From Carnobacterium gallinarum DSM 4847 (GTDB lineage Bacteria; Bacillota; Bacilli; Lactobacillales; Carnobacteriaceae), in NCBI RefSeq assembly GCF_000744375.1, contig NZ_JQLU01000005.1:2775496-2839495 (forward strand): DNA of 64,000 nt, in the 5' to 3' direction. How positions within the stretch are numbered: the stretch's first letter is position 1; each line of letters begins with the position of its first letter. Below, in pieces: positions 26,553 to 35,445 of the stretch. The position numbers and the translations under genes are program-made. The notes under the pieces are model-generated. The model worked only from the letters and a program-made list of their open reading frames with translations, ran no database searches and was not told the origin of the DNA.

Positions 26553-28037
26553 TTAGTTAGATTTTGGATTCCAGAACCATTTAAAGCCATCTTTTTCCAA
26601 TAACTCATCACTGCAAACTGGACCCATTGATTTACTTGGATAGTTAGGGAATTCAGGTGTTTCTTGATCCCACGTATCACGAATAACATCAACAAATTTC
26701 CACGATTGTGCAACTTCATCCCAGTGAGTAAAGTTTGTAGCATCACCATTTAAACAATCTAAAATTAGTTTTTCATAAGCTTCAGGGCTATTTGATGATG
26801 TTTCAGCCGAGTTCTTATGTTTCAGATTTAGCAACTCTGTTTCTAAACCAGGACCAATTTTTTTAGAGTTTAATTGTAATGAAAAACCTTCTGTTGGTTG
26901 AATATAAATAGTTAATACGTTTGGCTCAAGAGCTTCAGTATGGTCATCACTAAATAGATTCAATGGCATACTCTTAAATTGAATATTGATTTGAGTTCCT
27001 TTTTGGCGCAAGTTTTTTCCAGTACGAATATAGAATGGAACGCCTGCCCATCTGAAGTTATCAATTAAAACTTTGCCGGCAACAAATGTTTCGGTAGTTG
27101 AGTCTGGAGCAACATTTTTTTCTTCACGGTAATCTAAAGAGGTAACGCCATCAACTGTACTTGCTCCATATTGTCCACGAACAAAATATTTTTGAACTTC
27201 TTCTTTAGAATAAATGCGTAAAGAACGTAATGCTTTAATTTTTTCTTCGCGAATTGCTTCATCTTTTAATTCAATCGGTGGCTCCATTGCAAGTAATGAA
27301 ACTACTTGTAAAATATGATTTTGCACCATATCACGTAGGGCGCCGCTTGTATCGTAATATCCACCACGTTCTTCAACACCTAGTGACTCACTTAAAGTGA
27401 TTTGAATATTGTCGATATAGCGATTGTTCCACATTGATTCAAAAATAGTGTTGGCAAAGCGAACAGCAGAAATATTTTGAATCATTTCTTTTCCAAGGTA
27501 ATGATCAATTCGGTAAATTTGTTCTTCTTTAAATGATGCGCGAATCTGTTCATTTAAAGTAGCGGCACTTTCATAATCATGACCAAATGGTTTTTCGATG
27601 ATTAAACGATTAAACCCTGTATCACTGATTAATTCTTGGTCTTTTAAATGTTCTGTAATGGTTCCAAAAAATTGTGGTGACATTGCTAAATAGTAAATAT
27701 GATTATCTTCTAATTGGTAAGTGTCATTTAGTTTCTTAGATAATTGCTTCAGTGTTGAGTAATGTTCTGCGTCGGTAACATTGTGGGCTTGATAATAAAA
27801 ATGACTAGCAAATTCAAGTGCATCCTCTTTCGATTCCGTTAAGTCTGCAATTGTATCTAGAACAATCTCACGGTAGTACTCATCTGACCATTCTCTTCTA
27901 GCCGTTCCAATTACAGCGAACTTTTTATTTAAAAAGCCTTTTTTATACAAACGATAGAGTGATGGATAAAGTTTTCGCCTAGCTAAATCTCCAGTTCCTC
28001 CAAAAATGGTGAATAATGCAATCTTTTCTTCAATCAT
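26553..28037 (-). CDS. zwf: Glucose-6-phosphate 1-dehydrogenase
   Basis: Zwf oxidises glucose 6-phosphate to 6-phosphogluconolactone, producing NADPH and feeding the pentose phosphate pathway. The 494-residue protein shows the nucleotide-binding start TIFGGTGDLARRKLYPSLY, the catalytic signature RIDHYLGKEMIQN (Lys and His), IIEKPFGHDYESA and the substrate region FVAGKVLIDNFRWAGVPFYIRTGK. Length is standard. The reverse-strand ribosome binding site GAGGATATT precedes ATG 28037. No 6-phosphogluconate dehydrogenase gene lies next to it; the divergent neighbour is cshB. Confidence 0.97.
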   Translation of the reverse strand: MIEEKIALFTIFGGTGDLARRKLYPSLYRLYKKGFLNKKFAVIGTARREWSDEYYREIVLDTIADLTESKEDALEFASHFYYQAHNVTDAEHYSTLKQLSKKLNDTYQLEDNHIYYLAMSPQFFGTITEHLKDQELISDTGFNRLIIEKPFGHDYESAATLNEQIRASFKEEQIYRIDHYLGKEMIQNISAVRFANTIFESMWNNRYIDNIQITLSESLGVEERGGYYDTSGALRDMVQNHILQVVSLLAMEPPIELKDEAIREEKIKALRSLRIYSKEEVQKYFVRGQYGASTVDGVTSLDYREEKNVAPDSTTETFVAGKVLIDNFRWAGVPFYIRTGKNLRQKGTQINIQFKSMPLNLFSDDHTEALEPNVLTIYIQPTEGFSLQLNSKKIGPGLETELLNLKHKNSAETSSNSPEAYEKLILDCLNGDATNFTHWDEVAQSWKFVDVIRDTWDQETPEFPNYPSKSMGPVCSDELLEKDGFKWFWNPKSN

Positions 28038-28260
28038 AATAATATCCTCACCTTCAAATCTAATTCACACTAATTAATAGGGGTTATACTATATTGTACT
28101 GTTTTATTGTAATAATCGCAATATATAAAATTTAGATTAGAGATTTTATTGCGAATTTTAATCATTTTATAATCTTCTCTAAAGGAAAATAAGATAAATT
28201 TGTTGTGAATAGATATTTTAGCTCTGAATCTAGAATTAAGCAGTAATCAAGGGATTTTTA

Positions 28261-28269
28261 TGTTATAAT
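28261..28269 (+). promoter_or_regulatory. Extended -10 for cshB
   Basis: TGTTATAAT 43 bp before the start codon. The rest of the 274-bp divergent zwf/cshB gap shows no other clear element. Confidence 0.5.
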
Positions 28270-28311
28270 ACTAAGGATTGAAATGAGTACGAAGAGAAAC
28301 GAGGCGAAAAT

Positions 28312-29661
28312 ATGGAACATACATTTGAAAAATTTGGTTTGCAACCTTTTTTAATAGAGGCAATTCAAGAGATTGGTTTTAAAGAACCAACAGAAGTTCA
28401 AGAAAAATTAATTCCTGAAATTATGAAATCACAAAGTGTTATTGGTCATTCACAAACAGGAACTGGGAAAACACATACTTTCCTTTTACCGTTATTTAAT
28501 GCAATTGATCCTTTAAAAGAAGAAGTTCAAGTTGTCATTACAACTCCAAGTCGTGAACTAGCTGAACAAATCTACCAAGCAGCTTTACAGCTAGCAAAAC
28601 ACGCACCTGAAAAAATTATCGTTCAAAGTTTTGTTGGTGGGACAGATAAAAAACGTCAATTAGCTAAATTAGCAGGAACTCAACCACACGTGGTTATTGG
28701 GACTCCTGGTCGTATTTTAGATATGGTAAGTGAGAATGCCTTACGCGTTCATACTGCACCTGTTTTGGTTATTGATGAAGCAGATATGACGTTAGATATG
28801 GGCTTCTTAACAGATGTCGATCAAATCGCTGGCCGTTTGCCAAATAACTTACAAATGTTAGTATTCTCAGCAACAATTCCAACAAAATTACAACCTTTCC
28901 TAAAAAAATATATGGAAAATCCGCATTATGAACATATTCAACCAAAATCAATTATTTCTCCAACAATTGAGAACTGGTTAATTTCAACTAAAGGGCGAGA
29001 TCGTGTTGATGTAGTATATCAACTATTGACGACAGGTACTCCTTATCTAGCGATTGTTTTCGCCAATACAAAACAAAAAGTAGATGAATTAGCAGAGGGC
29101 TTAAAATCACGTGGCTTAAAAGTTGCGAAGATTCATGGTGATCTTCCTCCAAGAGAACGTAAACGTGTGATGAAACAAGTGCAAAACCTAGATTATCAAT
29201 TTGTGGTAGCAACAGACTTAGCTGCTCGTGGAATTGATATTGAAGGAGTATCTCATGTTATTAATGCTGAAATTCCCCGTGACTTAGAGTTCTTTGTTCA
29301 CCGTGTAGGACGTACAGGACGCAATGGCATGAAAGGAACAGCGATTACCTTATATGCTCCAAGTGATGAAGGCTTAGTGAATGATATTGAAAAGCTAGGA
29401 ATTACATTTGTACCAAAAACAATTAAAAATGATGAAATCGTAGATACCTATGATCGTAATCGTCGTAATAATCGTGAAAAAACAACGGTTGACGTTTTAA
29501 ATCCTAGTATGCGTGGGATGGTTCAAAAAGCCAAGAAAAAAGTTAAACCAGGCTATAAAAAGAAAATGGGTCGTACTATTAAAGAGCATAATGAACAAAA
29601 ACGTCGTGTTGAACGTCGTAGTCAAGCTCGTGCAATTAAAAAAGCAAATAAAAAGAAATAA
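28312..29661 (+). CDS. cshB: DEAD-box RNA helicase CshB-like
   Basis: DEAD-box helicases remodel RNA in ribosome assembly and cold adaptation. The 449-residue protein has the Q motif (FEKFGLQPFLIEAIQEIGFKEPTEVQ), Walker A SQTGTGKT, TPSRELAEQ, TPGRILD, DEAD in VIDEADMTLDMGF, SAT, and the second RecA domain ending HRVGRTGRNG, then a strongly basic tail (about 395-449). The sequence style and place near sodA and pbpA match Bacillus CshB (YqfR) rather than CshA. ATG 28312 follows GAGGCGA. A terminator closes the unit. Confidence 0.9.
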   Translation: MEHTFEKFGLQPFLIEAIQEIGFKEPTEVQEKLIPEIMKSQSVIGHSQTGTGKTHTFLLPLFNAIDPLKEEVQVVITTPSRELAEQIYQAALQLAKHAPEKIIVQSFVGGTDKKRQLAKLAGTQPHVVIGTPGRILDMVSENALRVHTAPVLVIDEADMTLDMGFLTDVDQIAGRLPNNLQMLVFSATIPTKLQPFLKKYMENPHYEHIQPKSIISPTIENWLISTKGRDRVDVVYQLLTTGTPYLAIVFANTKQKVDELAEGLKSRGLKVAKIHGDLPPRERKRVMKQVQNLDYQFVVATDLAARGIDIEGVSHVINAEIPRDLEFFVHRVGRTGRNGMKGTAITLYAPSDEGLVNDIEKLGITFVPKTIKNDEIVDTYDRNRRNNREKTTVDVLNPSMRGMVQKAKKKVKPGYKKKMGRTIKEHNEQKRRVERRSQARAIKKANKKK

Positions 29662-29700
29662 AAAAAAGCAATTCCTATATACTAGGAGTTGCTTTTTTTA
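29661..29700. terminator. Bidirectional terminator between cshB and the DUF1189 gene
   Basis: Stem with arms 29661-29677 (AAAAAAAGCAATTCCTA) and 29683-29699 (TAGGAGTTGCTTTTTTT), one G-T pair. Confidence 0.85.
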
Positions 29701-29702
29701 TT

Positions 29703-30470
29703 CTAGACTTCAGCTTTAGGTAACGTTCGTAAAGCTAAATAATAGATATAAACGGTAACGATTAAAGTTAACTGTGTTTGATAATTAATTTGTATACCAA
29801 AAATGGTTGTGACAACAAAAAAGAGTGTAGGCAGTGTTGACGCAACTAAGGTCATATTCCAAACTTGACCAAAAGGCAAACGTCGTCTAGTCAAAGCGGT
29901 AATTAAATTAGCAAAAACAGTATATAGCAGATTGTTCATTAATGTTAAGATAATGGTCATAAAGAGAATCACAAAAATAGAACTATAGAAGCCTAATTGT
30001 TTGATGACTCCTAAGAAATTCTCAACAGATTGATTATCCATACCCTCTAAATCTTGATACTCATAGGTGTTTTCTTGAAAGGGTGTTAAAAAATGCAACC
30101 CATCTTTTAGAAAACCAACTCCGATTAATCGATTAGATAGCTGATCTTCAGCATTGGAATCCGTTCCCTTTGGATCAAAAACAAAAGTAAGTGAAGTAGT
30201 TTCTTTTGTAAAATTTTTCACTGTTTCTTTAGATGTAAATGTACCATTGGTGATGGTGAAAGGTGGCAGTTCTTTCACGATTTCTTGACCTGCTTGATTG
30301 ATATTTGAGAGTGTGGAGAAGGTTTCGATTCCAGCCGGAATAGCTGAAATTAAGAGAATAAAGATGAAATAGAGAAAAGCTTTGCCTTTTTTTAATTGAA
30401 GAGCTGCCGTTAATTTTTTAGGATCACTTAACGAAGCAATAAATAAGTTAGATAATTGAATAGTCGTCAC
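29703..30470 (-). CDS. DUF1189 membrane protein
   Basis: The 255-residue protein has a membrane segment near the N terminus (FLYFIFILLISAIPAGIET), a soluble extracytoplasmic part (about 55-155) and three to four hydrophobic segments in the C-terminal half. The pattern SLSDPKKL..LQLKKGKAFLYFIFILLISAIP is typical of the DUF1189 family, of unknown role in Firmicute envelopes. The start is GTG 30470: on the reverse strand TTTAAC-16 bp-TATACT lies directly upstream, so transcription would start almost at the GTG, giving a leaderless or near-leaderless message; a downstream ATT start behind GGGGTGA is an alternative. Confidence 0.8.
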   Translation of the reverse strand: MTTIQLSNLFIASLSDPKKLTAALQLKKGKAFLYFIFILLISAIPAGIETFSTLSNINQAGQEIVKELPPFTITNGTFTSKETVKNFTKETTSLTFVFDPKGTDSNAEDQLSNRLIGVGFLKDGLHFLTPFQENTYEYQDLEGMDNQSVENFLGVIKQLGFYSSIFVILFMTIILTLMNNLLYTVFANLITALTRRRLPFGQVWNMTLVASTLPTLFFVVTTIFGIQINYQTQLTLIVTVYIYYLALRTLPKAEV

Positions 30471-30660
30471 CCCAGTATAGTTAGATAATTTTTAGGTTAA
30501 AGTAAGCTATTAACCTTTCTTCTATTGTAAACTCTTAGGGGATGTTATACAATAGCTCTCAATAAATATCAAAGAAAAATACGAATGATTAGCTATAATC
30601 GTAGTTGCAAAGAAGAAAAGTAAAGAATGAATTATGAAAAAATTTTTAAAGGAAGTTAAT

Positions 30661-30830
30661 TGAATTTTTCGGCTTACAGAGACTTATATCAATTTTTGTT
30701 AGGAACAAAAGAACAGTTATTAGTTGAAGCAAGTCCTTATGATAAAATAGTGAGAAATGGTGTGGAGGAAAATTAGTAGGATTAGAGTTGATGGAAGTTC
30801 GGCAACAATTATCTATGACGAAAAAATTTT
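30661..30830 (+). pseudogene. Remnant of a NADAR (YbiA-like) domain gene
   Basis: The 465-bp gap before sodA contains NFSAYRDLYQFLLGTKEQLLVEASPYDKIV in one frame (30663 onward) and GGKLVGLELMEVRQQL in another. These correspond to the C-terminal landmarks of NADAR proteins (LLVEASPYDKIWGIG.. then GLALMEVR), which are N-glycosidases acting on riboflavin intermediates or ADP-ribose. The conserved WGIG part is mutated, and a frameshift and stops break the frame; the N-terminal half is missing or unrecognisable. Confidence 0.65.
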
Positions 30831-30850
30831 GACAAATCTAAGCAGAAGCT

Positions 30851-30879
30851 TTGAAATTTAGTTGTAGTCATGGTACATT
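30851..30879 (+). promoter_or_regulatory. sodA promoter
   Basis: -35 TTGAAA (30851-30856), 17-bp spacer, -10 TACATT (30874-30879) preceded by TGG (extended -10). Confidence 0.55.
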
Positions 30880-30935
30880 TAATGTGTAGTCAGTGAAAGA
30901 GATTACATAAATAAAAAATATTGGGGGAATAGAGA

Positions 30936-31544
30936 ATGACTTATACAGTACCAGAATTACCTTACGGATATGATGCACTTGAACCAACTATTGATACAGA
31001 AACAATGCACTTACACCATGATAAACATCATGTGGCATATGTAACTAATTTAAATGCAGCAATTGAAAAACACCCAGAATTAGGCGAAAAAACAATTGAA
31101 GAATTAGTTAGCGATTTAGATGCAGTTCCTGAAGATATTCGTGGAGCTGTTCGTAACAATGGTGGCGGACATGCAAACCATTCATTCTTCTGGGAGATTC
31201 TTTCTCCAACTGGTGGCGGCGAGCCTACAGGTGATGTTAAAGCAGCGATTGACGAAGCATTTGGTAGCTTTGACAAATTCAAAGAAGCTTTCGCAGCAGC
31301 GGCAACAACTCGTTTTGGTTCTGGCTGGGCATGGTTAGTTGTTGATGGCGGCAAATTAGCTGTAACATCAACTGCAAATCAAGATTCACCATTAACAGAT
31401 GGTAAAACACCGATTTTAGGTCTTGATGTATGGGAACATGCTTATTATTTAAACTATAAAAATGTTCGTCCAGAATACATTAAATCTTTCTGGAATATCG
31501 TTAACTGGGATCAAGTAGCAAAAAATTTAGCAGCTGCTAAATAA
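30936..31544 (+). CDS. sodA: Superoxide dismutase (Mn/Fe)
   Basis: SodA converts superoxide to oxygen and hydrogen peroxide. The 202-residue protein has all metal ligands in context: the first His in [10 protein letters not shown], the second in [12 protein letters not shown], and Asp and His in [37 protein letters not shown] fits the manganese type common in lactic acid bacteria, but Mn and Fe forms cannot be separated safely by eye. TTGGGGGAATAG supplies the ribosome binding site for ATG 30936. It is a single gene closed by a strong terminator. Confidence 0.96.
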   Translation: MTYTVPELPYGYDALEPTIDTETMHLHHDKHHVAYVTNLNAAIEKHPELGEKTIEELVSDLDAVPEDIRGAVRNNGGGHANHSFFWEILSPTGGGEPTGDVKAAIDEAFGSFDKFKEAFAAAATTRFGSGWAWLVVDGGKLAVTSTANQDSPLTDGKTPILGLDVWEHAYYLNYKNVRPEYIKSFWNIVNWDQVAKNLAAAK

Positions 31545-31554
31545 AGATACATTT

Positions 31555-31594
31555 AAACCAACTTAGGGGTTCGTTCCCCTAAGTTGGTTTTTTT
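31555..31594 (+). terminator. Terminator after sodA
   Basis: A perfect 15-bp stem AAACCAACTTAGGGG/CCCCTAAGTTGGTTT (31555-31569 with 31576-31590) and T-run. Confidence 0.95.
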
Positions 31595-31599
31595 ATTCA

Positions 31600-31752
31600 G
31601 CTTCAGTAGATCCATTTTTACATAAAGCGTTGGTTTCAGATTTAGGTGATGAAAAAAATAAAGATGTTAGAGGGTACTCATTACCCCCAAACATGCTCAG
31701 TTCAAAGCGATTATTAAGGATTTCGCTAAATTTATACAAACAATGAAATAAA
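31600..31752 (+). pseudogene. Fragment of a former gene 3' end
   Basis: One frame ends in HAQFKAIIKDFAKFIQTMK and a stop near 31752, reading like a genuine C terminus, but stops occur upstream within about 30 codons and no start or ribosome binding site exists. The family was not recognised. Confidence 0.3.
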
Positions 31753-31800
31753 AAAAGAGCTTTGAAACAAAACGATTTTCCGCTTTGTTTCAGGCTCTTA
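31752..31800 (-). terminator. Terminator of the yfhO operon (reverse strand)
   Basis: On the plus strand an A-run (31748-31757) is followed by an imperfect stem AAGAGCTTTGAAACAAA / TTTGTTTCAGGCTCTT (about 31756-31772 and 31784-31799), so the reverse transcript ends in stem plus U-run. Confidence 0.75.
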
Positions 31801-31807
31801 ATTTATC

Positions 31808-32443
31808 TTAGTTAATGTTAACTCCCAATGCCGAGATTAGCACCAAGGATTGTTGAGGATTAATTGTACAACCTTTTAATAAATCAAAAGACAAAGCAAT
31901 TTTTTCAAAAATGGATGTGCTAAAATCTAAACCACGAAGATCAGTATTCATAAAGTTGCTGCCATCTAAATTACATTGATCAAATTGAAGCTTCTGCCAT
32001 TTGATCTCGAAAAAATCACTTTCGATTAAGGCGGTTTCTTCAAAAACAACACGTTTCATTGTTGCGTAACTGAAAAAACTATAATTTCCTTGGCAATCTT
32101 TAAAAAGAGTATCTAAAATCATGCCTTCTGAGAAATTGCAACCAACAAATTTACTGCCTTTAAAAATACTGCGATGCAAAATGACACCAATCATTTCTGT
32201 ATTGCTAATATTGCAACGCTCAAATTCCACATCAAGTAACTCCAGCTGATGAAAGATCATATTTTCAAAAGTAACATTGACGAAGCGAACTTGTTTAAAG
32301 CAAACTTTTTCCAATTGGCGATCTGACAACGTACAGTTTTCAAATAAACAATTTTCATAAAATGCTTCATCTTCAATTTCTGTAAAATCAGATGCTGTTA
32401 AAGTGGATGAAATTCTAGGTGAATCACGTTTAATAGGTTTCAT
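31808..32443 (-). CDS. Qnr-like pentapeptide-repeat protein
   Basis: The 211-residue protein is built almost wholly of pentapeptide repeats (CLFENCTLSDRQLEKVCFKQVRFVNVTF; SIFKGSKFVGCNFSEGMIL; LQFDQCNLDGSNFMNTDLRGLDFSTSIF), with a Leu or Phe at every fifth position, making a quadrilateral beta-helix. Length, a short non-repeat break in the middle (about residues 118-130) and a C terminus LKGCTINPQQSLVLISALGVNI resemble Qnr/MfpA proteins that mimic DNA and protect gyrase from quinolones, as in chromosomal homologues in Enterococcus. Activity here is untested. It starts 1 base after the yfhO stop (TAA-A-ATG), with its ribosome binding site inside yfhO, so translation is coupled. Confidence 0.8.
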   Translation of the reverse strand: MKPIKRDSPRISSTLTASDFTEIEDEAFYENCLFENCTLSDRQLEKVCFKQVRFVNVTFENMIFHQLELLDVEFERCNISNTEMIGVILHRSIFKGSKFVGCNFSEGMILDTLFKDCQGNYSFFSYATMKRVVFEETALIESDFFEIKWQKLQFDQCNLDGSNFMNTDLRGLDFSTSIFEKIALSFDLLKGCTINPQQSLVLISALGVNIN

Positions 32444-32444
32444 T

Positions 32445-35246
32445 TTAGGGTGACTCCTTATCTTTTAGATGAATTTGATTGTGACTATGACGACCTTTAA
32501 CTAAAAGTAGCTGAGAAGCGACAAGTAATAGAATACTGATCAGGCTAATCAGGGCAGCTACTTTGAAGTAGGGTGTTTGATAACGTATTTCAATTTGGTG
32601 CTGACCTTTTTTGATAGGCACAGCCATTAAACTATTTAAAACTTTTTGTGATTTTGTTACTTTTCCATCGATTTTAATTTCCCAGCCAGGACTATAAGGA
32701 ATGGTTGTCATTAAAATTTGATCGTCCTTATTAATGGTTACATTTCCTTTAAAATAAGTGGAACCGTATTGTTTCACATTCAACTGATTCGCTTTTAAAT
32801 CCGTCACAATCGATTGAAAAGCCGATTCATTAAAACGGTAAAGATGTAAATTATCTAACCATAAAGAATCTTTTAGGAGTTCAAAGGATAACGTAATTGT
32901 TTCACCCTTTTGGCGACTAGCAATATTAATTATTAGTGGGTCACGATATGTTTTATATTGATTTAATACTTCCCCATTTAAATAAATTTTTGCATTTTCA
33001 GTTTTGACACTTGGGCCTAAAGTAATATAATACGGATCATCTGTTTGTGGAGTAAATTGGAAATCAACCATTGCTTTTTTATTGGCAATTTGTTTTTTAT
33101 AGGTGATATTTTGGATATTACCGTTGGCTTGAACATTTTGGAAAACCGTGCTATTAAAGGCAATAGGTGTAAAATAGCGTAGGGCTTCTGTTTGATTATC
33201 TAAGCTTTTTAATAATTTTTCCTGTAATTGAACGGGCTGAGCAGTCAGTAAAGGTACTTTTAAGATCTCTTTATTTGCCCCAAAAGCGATAGGTAAGGCA
33301 TTTGGATTTTGATAAATTGAAATAAAGGTATCTTTGTTTTGTTTTAAATAGTAACGTAAATCAGGTTTGTTTGTCATAACGCCTAATGTTAAGTTGTTTT
33401 TAGTTTTCATTTGCTGAGGTTGAATGTAGTTTTCAATTAAATTTTGTGGCAATGGGTTAGTGCTAGTATCGGTATTATTTTCGTTTAACTTACTTAGGGA
33501 ACTGTTTGACGAGTTGTATAAAGGGCTGCTTTCTGTAACAAAATACTTCATACCAAAAAGAGCATCTGTAAAAAGTGTTCCATTGGAGTAGGTGATAAAA
33601 CCATTTCCAACAGGGAACCCTAAGTTTCCAAATAAAATTGGGATTTCTTTTTCAAAGGTAGAACTAAAATGAGTGACACTTGGATAATTAAATTGGAAGC
33701 TATCATTTTTAGAGCGTAGGAAAGTCTTCTCAACGCGATAAAAATCAGAATCAGTCCCTTGGATTTCATCGATAGCAGCACCAACATCCTTCTTATACTC
33801 CATAAAACTATCATTACTAACATAACTTAAGCGAGATAAATCGACGGTTGCATTAATGCTCATTTCTGCTAAAACAACTAGGAAAAAGGCTAATGGTAAC
33901 CAAAAATAATTCTGAGATTTTAAGATTAATAACAACACTACTAAAATGATAAATAAAGAAGTTAAAATAATCTGCACATCAAAAATGAAATCAAATTTTG
34001 TTTTTAACATATAAACAGCCGCAGTAGTTGTCAGTACTAAAATACTGATTACGCCCCAAACGGAAAGGCTTTTTAAACGACTAAATCCGCGGAATCCTAA
34101 AAGGATCATCAAGAAACAAACAACGAAAGAAAAGCGATAAGGATACCAAATTGGATATTGCAGACCATGCCAAACTAAATTCATCGCCTTAATGTCCATT
34201 GATAAAGCGAAAAAGAGCAAAATGAGTAAAGCTGTAAATCGTTCTCGAAGTGGAAACACACGATTAAAGAAAAAGCAGCCAAAAGAAATTAATGCAAGAC
34301 TACCAATAAAAAGGTTAGGCGTTCCATCAGGCATTTGATCAAAATTAAATGCTCCAATATAAAATTTAGCAATCATTTCTTGAATTGGATAATCAAATTT
34401 CCACTCAAAAACATATTTGGCATAACTCGCCTTACTTGCTAATAAAGCATTGAATGTTGGAATTAATAAGATAGCTGAAATACCGCCACCTAAGATAGAA
34501 TACCAGCCAAAACGTAAGCTAGTAGTGAGCAAGTAACTGATCTTCTTTTTTAAACGAGTTCCATTTGGAAAACGAATCGCTGTTAGACGAAGAATAAAGT
34601 AACAGACAATAAAAATACAAATCATATAACCAATATAATAGTTAGCTAGCAACATTATCGCTAGAAAAATCGAATAAAAGCTGCCTTTTTTAGTTGTTAA
34701 CAGTTTTTCAATTCCCAATGCAATTAATGGAAGGAAAACTAGCCCATCTAACCACATAATATTTAACTGGTTGACAATGACATAACCCATTAAGGCGTAG
34801 CTGACTGAAAATGCAGCCAAAGAGAAACCATTCCCTTGATAGCCTTTTTTCAATAAAATACCAAAACTCAATCCAGCTGAACTGATTTTTAGCAAGGTTA
34901 GCGTTGTAACTGCAACTGTGATTAACTTTTCAGGGAAAAGTAGTAAAATCAGGTTAAAGGGGCTAGTTAAATAGTACGCCCAAAGTCCAACCATGTCTCC
35001 TCCAATAGCTTTCGAGAAAGAATAAAAAAAGCTAGTTGGATCATGAAGCAGTGCATTGCGGTAATAAGCATAAAAATCCACATATTGTTGTCCTAAATCA
35101 ACAGTTAATAAAGTACTATTTCCAAAAGGATAGACCCCTTGAAAAGCATAAATAGTTGATAGGACCACGAAAGGGGTGAAAAAGGCCAATAAAAGCGGCC
35201 AGTGTTTTTTTAAGAACGGTTTTGTTAGTTGAAGAAATTTCGACAT
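32445..35246 (-). CDS. yfhO: YfhO family membrane protein (GT-C type, lipoteichoic acid glycosylation)
   Basis: The 933-residue protein has about 12-13 membrane segments in the first 480 residues, a long extracytoplasmic part (about 480-895) and a last membrane segment (VAALISLISILLLVASQLLLV) before a basic tail. The start FFTPFVVLSTIYAFQGVYPFGNSTLLTVDLGQQYVDFYAYYR carries the paired acidic residue in the first loop typical of GT-C enzymes. Bacillus YfhO and its relatives are linked to adding sugars to lipoteichoic acid outside the membrane from lipid-linked donors. No flippase or donor synthase is adjacent. The pentapeptide-repeat gene follows in the same operon. Confidence 0.88.
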   Translation of the reverse strand: MSKFLQLTKPFLKKHWPLLLAFFTPFVVLSTIYAFQGVYPFGNSTLLTVDLGQQYVDFYAYYRNALLHDPTSFFYSFSKAIGGDMVGLWAYYLTSPFNLILLLFPEKLITVAVTTLTLLKISSAGLSFGILLKKGYQGNGFSLAAFSVSYALMGYVIVNQLNIMWLDGLVFLPLIALGIEKLLTTKKGSFYSIFLAIMLLANYYIGYMICIFIVCYFILRLTAIRFPNGTRLKKKISYLLTTSLRFGWYSILGGGISAILLIPTFNALLASKASYAKYVFEWKFDYPIQEMIAKFYIGAFNFDQMPDGTPNLFIGSLALISFGCFFFNRVFPLRERFTALLILLFFALSMDIKAMNLVWHGLQYPIWYPYRFSFVVCFLMILLGFRGFSRLKSLSVWGVISILVLTTTAAVYMLKTKFDFIFDVQIILTSLFIILVVLLLILKSQNYFWLPLAFFLVVLAEMSINATVDLSRLSYVSNDSFMEYKKDVGAAIDEIQGTDSDFYRVEKTFLRSKNDSFQFNYPSVTHFSSTFEKEIPILFGNLGFPVGNGFITYSNGTLFTDALFGMKYFVTESSPLYNSSNSSLSKLNENNTDTSTNPLPQNLIENYIQPQQMKTKNNLTLGVMTNKPDLRYYLKQNKDTFISIYQNPNALPIAFGANKEILKVPLLTAQPVQLQEKLLKSLDNQTEALRYFTPIAFNSTVFQNVQANGNIQNITYKKQIANKKAMVDFQFTPQTDDPYYITLGPSVKTENAKIYLNGEVLNQYKTYRDPLIINIASRQKGETITLSFELLKDSLWLDNLHLYRFNESAFQSIVTDLKANQLNVKQYGSTYFKGNVTINKDDQILMTTIPYSPGWEIKIDGKVTKSQKVLNSLMAVPIKKGQHQIEIRYQTPYFKVAALISLISILLLVASQLLLVKGRHSHNQIHLKDKESP

Positions 35247-35445
35247 ATTTAATAGGCTCTCCTTACATATTCAGAACTCTAAATTTTTTTTAAGAATTCA
35301 CTTTTTCTATTATCAAATGTAGTATCTTGTTATAGAATAGCATATATTGAATGAGATTTGCTTTAAAAATCATTTAATAATGGTTAAATTTTCAAAAATT
35401 TGATAGAATTAACTAGTATAACTAAAGAAACAGGATGGTGACAAC

